The position numbers and the translations under genes were made by a program. This document shows, in pieces, positions 60,263-64,000 of a DNA stretch of 64,000 bases. Position 1 is the stretch's first letter, and the number at the start of each line of letters is the position of its first letter. Origin of the DNA: Hymenobacter frigidus (lineage in GTDB: Bacteria > Bacteroidota > Bacteroidia > Cytophagales > Hymenobacteraceae); contig NZ_BMGY01000022.1 of the NCBI RefSeq assembly GCF_014640435.1, positions 1 through 64,000 on the forward strand, in the 5' to 3' direction. The notes below the pieces were generated by a model. It worked only from the letters and a program-made list of their open reading frames with translations. It was not told the origin of the DNA and made no database searches.

Positions 60263-61792
60263 ATGGCCGCCCCGCTGGCGTCCGCCACCCACGTTTCGCC
60301 CGCCGCACCGTCCCCCGCCCGCATTTGCTACGACCACGTGGTGCTGCCCGGCGATTTTCCCGACCCCACCATCACCAAAATCGGCGATACTTACTGGGCC
60401 AGCGCCACCTCCGCCGAGTGGGGGGCCGTGTTCCCCCTCTTCCGCTCCCAGAACCTACTCGATTGGGAGCTGGTCGGCCACGTCTTCCCCGATAAGCTGC
60501 CCGACTGGGCCGGCTCTAACTTCTGGGCCCCCGAGTTTCACCACGAAAACGGCCGCACCTACCTATACTACACCGCCCGCCGCAAGGGCGGCGTGCTGTG
60601 CGTAGCCGTGGCCAGCGCCGACAACCCCGCCGGCCCCTACCACGACCATGGCCCGCTGGTGGGCCAGAAAGCCGGCTCTATCGACGGCTTTGCCATGCCC
60701 GACGAGCACGGGCACCTCTACCTCATCTGGAAAGAAGACGGCAACTCCTGCCAGCAGGAAACCCCCATCTGGGCCCAGCGCCTCAGCCCCGACCGCACCA
60801 CCCTCATCGGCGAAGCCACCGAGCTGTTCACCAACGACGTGAAATGGGAAGGCCCCCTCGTGGAAGGCTCCGCCCTCGTCCGCCACGACGGCTGGTTCTA
60901 CATGTTCTACGCCGGCAACTCCTGCTGCGGCAAAGGCTGCAACTACGCCACCGGCGTGGCCCGCGCCCGCACCCTGCTCGGCCCCTGGGAGAAGCACGAG
61001 CAAAACCCCATCCTCGACCGCAACACTACCTGGAAGTGCCCCGGCCACGGCACCGTCACCGAGCTCGATGGCCGCTGGTTCCTTCTGCACCATGCCTACG
61101 CCGCCGGAAGCCACGAATTCGTGGGTCGCCAGGGCTTATTGAGCGAGTTCACCTGGAACGCCGAGGGCTGGCCCGAGTTCGTGAACCGCAGCCCCCAGGC
61201 CCCCGCCCTCACCAACATGGCCCGCTTCAACGTGGCCGATGAGTTTGCCGGCGAGCAGCTGGGCCTCGAGTGGCAGTGGCCCATCACCGCGCCCAAGCCC
61301 GCCACCACCGTGCGCCACGGCCAGTTGCGCCTGGCAGCCACTGATTCGCGCCTGGGCACCATCATCGCCCGCCGCACCCATGCCGCCACCTACAAAGCCG
61401 CCACCACCCTCGATTTCGCCAACCTGCCCCTCGATACCTTCGCCGGCCTCGCCGCTGTGGGCGACCCCTACAACGCCCTCGCCCTCATGGCCGGCAATGG
61501 CCAGGTCCAAATCTGGCACGTCAAGAGCGGCAAGCAGCAAATCCTCGCCCAGGCCTACATCGAGCCCTGCGCCACCCTCACCCTCCGCCTCGAAGTATGG
61601 GGCGGCCAGCGCTACCGCTTTGCCTACAGCACCGACGGCACCACCTGGCAGCCCCTGCCCACCGAAGGCTTCACCCTCAACGGCACCTACCTCCCCCCCT
61701 GGGACCGGGGTGTGCGCGTAGCCCTCATCGCCCAGGGCGCAGAAGAAACCCACGCCACGTTCAACAACTTCATCATCCGCAACCAGCGGTAG
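60263..61792 (+). CDS. Glycoside hydrolase family 43 enzyme
   Basis: A 509-residue protein with a five-bladed GH43 propeller and a C-terminal beta-sandwich (about residues 330-509), the layout of beta-xylosidase/arabinofuranosidase enzymes. The catalytic base is D34 in FPDPTI, the pKa modulator is in SIDGFAMPD and the general acid is the Glu of VEGSAL within EGPLVEG. There is no signal peptide, so it acts on imported oligosaccharides or is exported in another way. A GTG 18 nt upstream is an alternative start. It stands alone and no SusCD pair is nearby, so the substrate is open. Confidence 0.88.
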   Translation: MAAPLASATHVSPAAPSPARICYDHVVLPGDFPDPTITKIGDTYWASATSAEWGAVFPLFRSQNLLDWELVGHVFPDKLPDWAGSNFWAPEFHHENGRTYLYYTARRKGGVLCVAVASADNPAGPYHDHGPLVGQKAGSIDGFAMPDEHGHLYLIWKEDGNSCQQETPIWAQRLSPDRTTLIGEATELFTNDVKWEGPLVEGSALVRHDGWFYMFYAGNSCCGKGCNYATGVARARTLLGPWEKHEQNPILDRNTTWKCPGHGTVTELDGRWFLLHHAYAAGSHEFVGRQGLLSEFTWNAEGWPEFVNRSPQAPALTNMARFNVADEFAGEQLGLEWQWPITAPKPATTVRHGQLRLAATDSRLGTIIARRTHAATYKAATTLDFANLPLDTFAGLAAVGDPYNALALMAGNGQVQIWHVKSGKQQILAQAYIEPCATLTLRLEVWGGQRYRFAYSTDGTTWQPLPTEGFTLNGTYLPPWDRGVRVALIAQGAEETHATFNNFIIRNQR

Positions 61793-61807
61793 GCACAGGA
61801 ACAACAG

Positions 61808-61842
61808 ACCGTCATGCCTCGCTTGCGCTCGGCATGACGGTC
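61808..61842. repeat. Family A palindromic repeat, short form
   Basis: GACCGTCATGCC and GGCATGACGGTC flank a short core, with no central GCATCTCGC arms. It lies just after the GH43 stop codon and may aid termination. Confidence 0.7.
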
Positions 61843-61860
61843 AATTATCCAGCCCCTAAA

Positions 61861-61898
61861 ACAGCAACGCCCGACACATCTGTGCCGGGCGTTGCTGT
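61861..61898. terminator. Bidirectional terminator
   Basis: ACAGCAACGCCCG and CGGGCGTTGCTGT form a 13-bp perfect stem around a 12-nt loop between the convergent GH43 and Lys/Ser-rich genes. Confidence 0.8.
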
Positions 61899-61924
61899 TG
61901 CTACCTACTAAACGCTACGACGTC

Positions 61925-62632
61925 TTACCGGCGGTGCTTTTTGCTTGTGCTCTTCGATTTCGAAGGCGTGCTCTTCTTTGTGGATTTGTGCGAAGTGCTT
62001 TTCTTGGCGCTGCTGCTCTTTTTGCTGCTGTGGCTGCTCTTGGCTTTGCTGCTGCTGCTCTTAGCTTTGCTCTTGCTGGTGTGGGCCGCCGACTTGCTTT
62101 TGCTTTTCGACTTGCTCACCTTCGCCTTGCTGCTGTGCGCGGAAGACTTGTGGGCTTTCGCTTTGCTGGCCTTCGATTTCGACTTGCTGCTGTGGCTGCG
62201 CGACGAATGGCGAGCGGCGCGGCGGGCTTCGGCTCTAGCCTCGGCACGGGCTTCAGCTCTGGCCTCGGCGCGGGCTTCGGCGCGAGCTTCTTCGCGGCGA
62301 GCGGCGGCACGGCGGGCAGCCAGCGCTGCCGAGTTGCGCGCCTCGTAGCTGCGGGTGGTGTGGGCCGGCATGGCGGCCTCATCAGTAGCATCGGCGTAGT
62401 GGGCCGTGGCATCCGATTCCGGCGAAGCGGTGTTTTCCTCTACGCTGGCTTTGGGGGCTTCAACCACAATTTTCTTGCGGCGCACGGGCATCAGAAAATC
62501 ACGCTCGGCGCGCTCCCGCAAACTCAGGTTTTCCTCGCCGGGCAGCTTCGTTACGGGGGTTTGCTTCTCGTTTTGAGCCTGCGCCCCGCTCCAGGTGAGC
62601 AGCAGCGAAAGGAAGACAAATAGGTGCTTCAT
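61925..62632 (-). CDS. Exported low-complexity Lys/Ser-rich protein with EARA repeats
   Basis: A 235-residue protein. The start at 62632 gives a signal peptide (MKHLFVFLSLLLTWSG, cleavage near AQAQ, residue 20). A spacer of about 80 residues leads to a tandem repeat of the tetrapeptide EARA (six units near residues 105-130), encoded by a 12-bp direct repeat. The last 105 residues are almost only Ser, Lys, Ala and His (SKSKSK, KSSAHSSK patterns), as in histone-H1-like tails. Unlike those, the protein is exported, so it would bind polyanions in the envelope or outside. The family is not known to me. Confidence 0.75.
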   Translation of the reverse strand: MKHLFVFLSLLLTWSGAQAQNEKQTPVTKLPGEENLSLRERAERDFLMPVRRKKIVVEAPKASVEENTASPESDATAHYADATDEAAMPAHTTRSYEARNSAALAARRAAARREEARAEARAEARAEARAEARAEARRAARHSSRSHSSKSKSKASKAKAHKSSAHSSKAKVSKSKSKSKSAAHTSKSKAKSSSSKAKSSHSSKKSSSAKKSTSHKSTKKSTPSKSKSTSKKHRR

Positions 62633-62761
62633 AGACGAATAAGGTAATATCAACGTGAGGCAAAGCTACACCATACCCCAGCGAAATGCAAGAACAAAGT
62701 GGTTTTAAACACTATGAGGGCCATTTCGCCCGTCTAAGGCCCTATTTTACCCTTGCGGCAG

Positions 62762-64000
62762 CTACGGAGCCACCCGCAGCCGCCCGCCCGCCGAATGCGC
62801 GCCGAATTCGGGGGCGTAAAGGCACTGCACCTGACTCAGCCCCCCCGAAAAATCGCCGGCCTGACTAGCCCGCAATCGGTACTCGAACACGTGGGTGCCA
62901 CGCGGCACTTCGCCCAAAAAGAAGTTCGTGGCCGCGTCGCGCGGCGACTCATAATAGCCCAGACCGTTCTGGTAACGGTAGCCGCTGGTCTGATTGATGG
63001 GCTCCAAACCCGCCGCGCGCTGGTCCTTGAGGTGCACGTATTCCAGCGCCCGGTCGGTGCGCAGCACCAGCCGCACCACCAGCGCATCGCCCACTTTCAG
63101 CGGCGAAGCAGCCGTGAGCTTTTCCAGCACCGGGCCGCCCGCCGTGCGGGTTTCGCGGTAGAGCTGGCGCTCCAGGCTGAGGGGCGTAGCGGCGGCCGTC
63201 ACCTTATCAAGGTCCTCGAAATACTGCCAGTAGAGCGCGCCCCAGGCCACGCCCGCATCGGGCTTGCGGAGGGTGACTTTGCCCTGGGCGGGCTGCACTT
63301 CGGCGGCGGCCCAGCTGGTTTTGAAATAGCCGGTGCCGGCCTGCGCGGCCTCGGGCTGCACGGCCTGGCCACCCACCGTCACTTGCAGCGGCTGGCTGGG
63401 GGCCAGCCAGTCGGAACCGTGTAGCAGCAGGGCGTAGCAGGCATCGGCGGTGGCGCGGGTGCTCGCCCAGTGGTGGGTCTGCTTTTGCCTGAGCAGCCAG
63501 AGCTTCATCTCATCCACCAATTTCTGGTCGTGTTGCACTTCATCGAAGGCTTCGATGAGCGTGGCTTGGGTTTCGATGGGAGCTTCGCGCCAGTAGTAGC
63601 CGCCGCGCACTTCCTTCCAGTACATGCCCAGCTCGGGCGAGTGCAGGGCGTTTTCAGCGAGGGCCGTCATTATCATCGCCGCCACATTTTTGTCAGTCTC
63701 CCCTACGGAGGCATACTGCCGACTCAGCGTCAGGGCAATTTGCGCCTGCAGATAGCGCGTTTGGGCGGGCCAGTACTGGCCGGCCTGTTCGCGGTAGTAG
63801 CGGTAAGCGGTTTTAGAAGCGGCAGCCTCCATCTCTTGCGGCCAGAAGCTGCGGGCGTAGAGGGCCTGAATTTGCAGGTCGCCGAGGTGATTGTCGGCCA
63901 GCTTCATGTTTTTCTGGCGGCGCAGCTCGGCGTAGTCGCGGGCCGTGGCTTCATCAAGGTAGCGGAGGGCGCTTTGGAGGATGCCACGGGCCACGTCGTC
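62762..64000 (-). CDS. Alpha-2-macroglobulin family protein (YfaS-like), 3' part only
   Basis: The gene enters from beyond the right edge; 413 codons are present, and the 5' end is missing. The visible part is the C-terminal terpenoid-cyclase-like helical domain (ATLIEAFDEVQHD, MKLWLLRQKQTHHWASTRATADACYALL) and the receptor-binding-like beta domain (PLKVGDALVVRLVLRTDRALEYVHLKD, cited in part as VVRLVLRTDRALEYVHLKD) of bacterial alpha-2-macroglobulins. These trap proteases in the periplasm. The thioester, if any, would lie outside the window. Confidence 0.88.
   Translation of the reverse strand, partial: DDVARGILQSALRYLDEATARDYAELRRQKNMKLADNHLGDLQIQALYARSFWPQEMEAAASKTAYRYYREQAGQYWPAQTRYLQAQIALTLSRQYASVGETDKNVAAMIMTALAENALHSPELGMYWKEVRGGYYWREAPIETQATLIEAFDEVQHDQKLVDEMKLWLLRQKQTHHWASTRATADACYALLLHGSDWLAPSQPLQVTVGGQAVQPEAAQAGTGYFKTSWAAAEVQPAQGKVTLRKPDAGVAWGALYWQYFEDLDKVTAAATPLSLERQLYRETRTAGGPVLEKLTAASPLKVGDALVVRLVLRTDRALEYVHLKDQRAAGLEPINQTSGYRYQNGLGYYESPRDAATNFFLGEVPRGTHVFEYRLRASQAGDFSGGLSQVQCLYAPEFGAHSAGGRLRVAP

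Noticed and set aside
7971..61839. Dispersed repeats as a CRISPR array
   Set aside because: They are single palindromes scattered over many kilobases, with no regular spacing or spacers and no cas genes.

Overview
This is a 64 kb chromosomal window from a GC-rich member of the Bacteroidota, most likely Hymenobacter or a close relative in the Cytophagales. The evidence is: several secreted proteins with C-terminal 'YPNPA...' type IX secretion sorting domains, a TonB/SusC-like receptor with a carboxypeptidase-like plug extension, Bacteroidota-type promoters (TTG, about 19 nt, TAnnTTTG) in front of tRNA and protein genes, and family content typical of this group (DUF6624, CHRD, YdeI/DUF1905, DUF2141, a Pycsar-effector-type membrane domain). 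The genus is an inference. I see no complete insertion sequence, prophage or CRISPR array.

Layout. 0-0.75 kb: gene-poor left end, then tRNA-Leu and tRNA-Gly. 0.9-7.3 kb: mutS, a SpoU-type RNA methyltransferase and a large secreted M36 metalloprotease. 7.4-13.4 kb: short housekeeping genes (TerC, YajQ, a GNAT enzyme, a PaaI thioesterase, an NYN/cold-shock protein, a YdjM-like hydrolase), a broken Mpo1-like gene and a repeat-rich patch near 8 kb. 13.6-18.2 kb: mfd with two tightly linked followers. 18.3-22.5 kb: redox enzymes, small exported proteins and a decayed DUF4276 gene at an inverted-repeat element. 22.8-28.5 kb: an outer-membrane gluzincin/propeller/barrel protein, a dihydroceramide-desaturase-like enzyme and msrA. 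28.7-34 kb: a six-PAS histidine kinase and a methionine aminotransferase/omega-amidase pair. 34-42.9 kb: an FG-GAP T9SS protein, murF, rfbC, a glycosyltransferase, a small cytochrome c, hflX and an outer-membrane protein. 42.9-49.3 kb: TonB receptor, CHRD lipoprotein, ppk1 and sixA. 49.5-53.1 kb: two M43 metalloproteases in tandem. 53.3-58.9 kb: a 1324-residue phosphoesterase/kinase-like/barrel protein, divergent from an HD/Pycsar-effector membrane protein, then tRNA-Arg. 59-64 kb: an HNH protein, a GH43 glycosidase, a Lys/Ser-rich exported protein and the 3' part of an alpha-2-macroglobulin gene.

Functional links. Genome maintenance (mutS, mfd) and translation (tRNAs, RNA methylase, hflX) are housekeeping. 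Envelope and secretion genes dominate: four T9SS cargo proteins, a TonB receptor, two enzyme-plus-barrel proteins, several small exported proteins and murF. The aminotransferase and omega-amidase together suggest methionine salvage by glutamine transamination. ppk1 and sixA form a phosphate-metabolism pair.

The most unusual items are the 53.3-57.3 kb protein, which carries a DWDRH kinase-like catalytic loop between a phosphoesterase and a barrel; the stand-alone HD/Pycsar-effector gene beside it; the sphingolipid-desaturase-like gene; and dispersed palindromic repeats, one family of which shows a compensatory base pair and sits inside a putative MITE.
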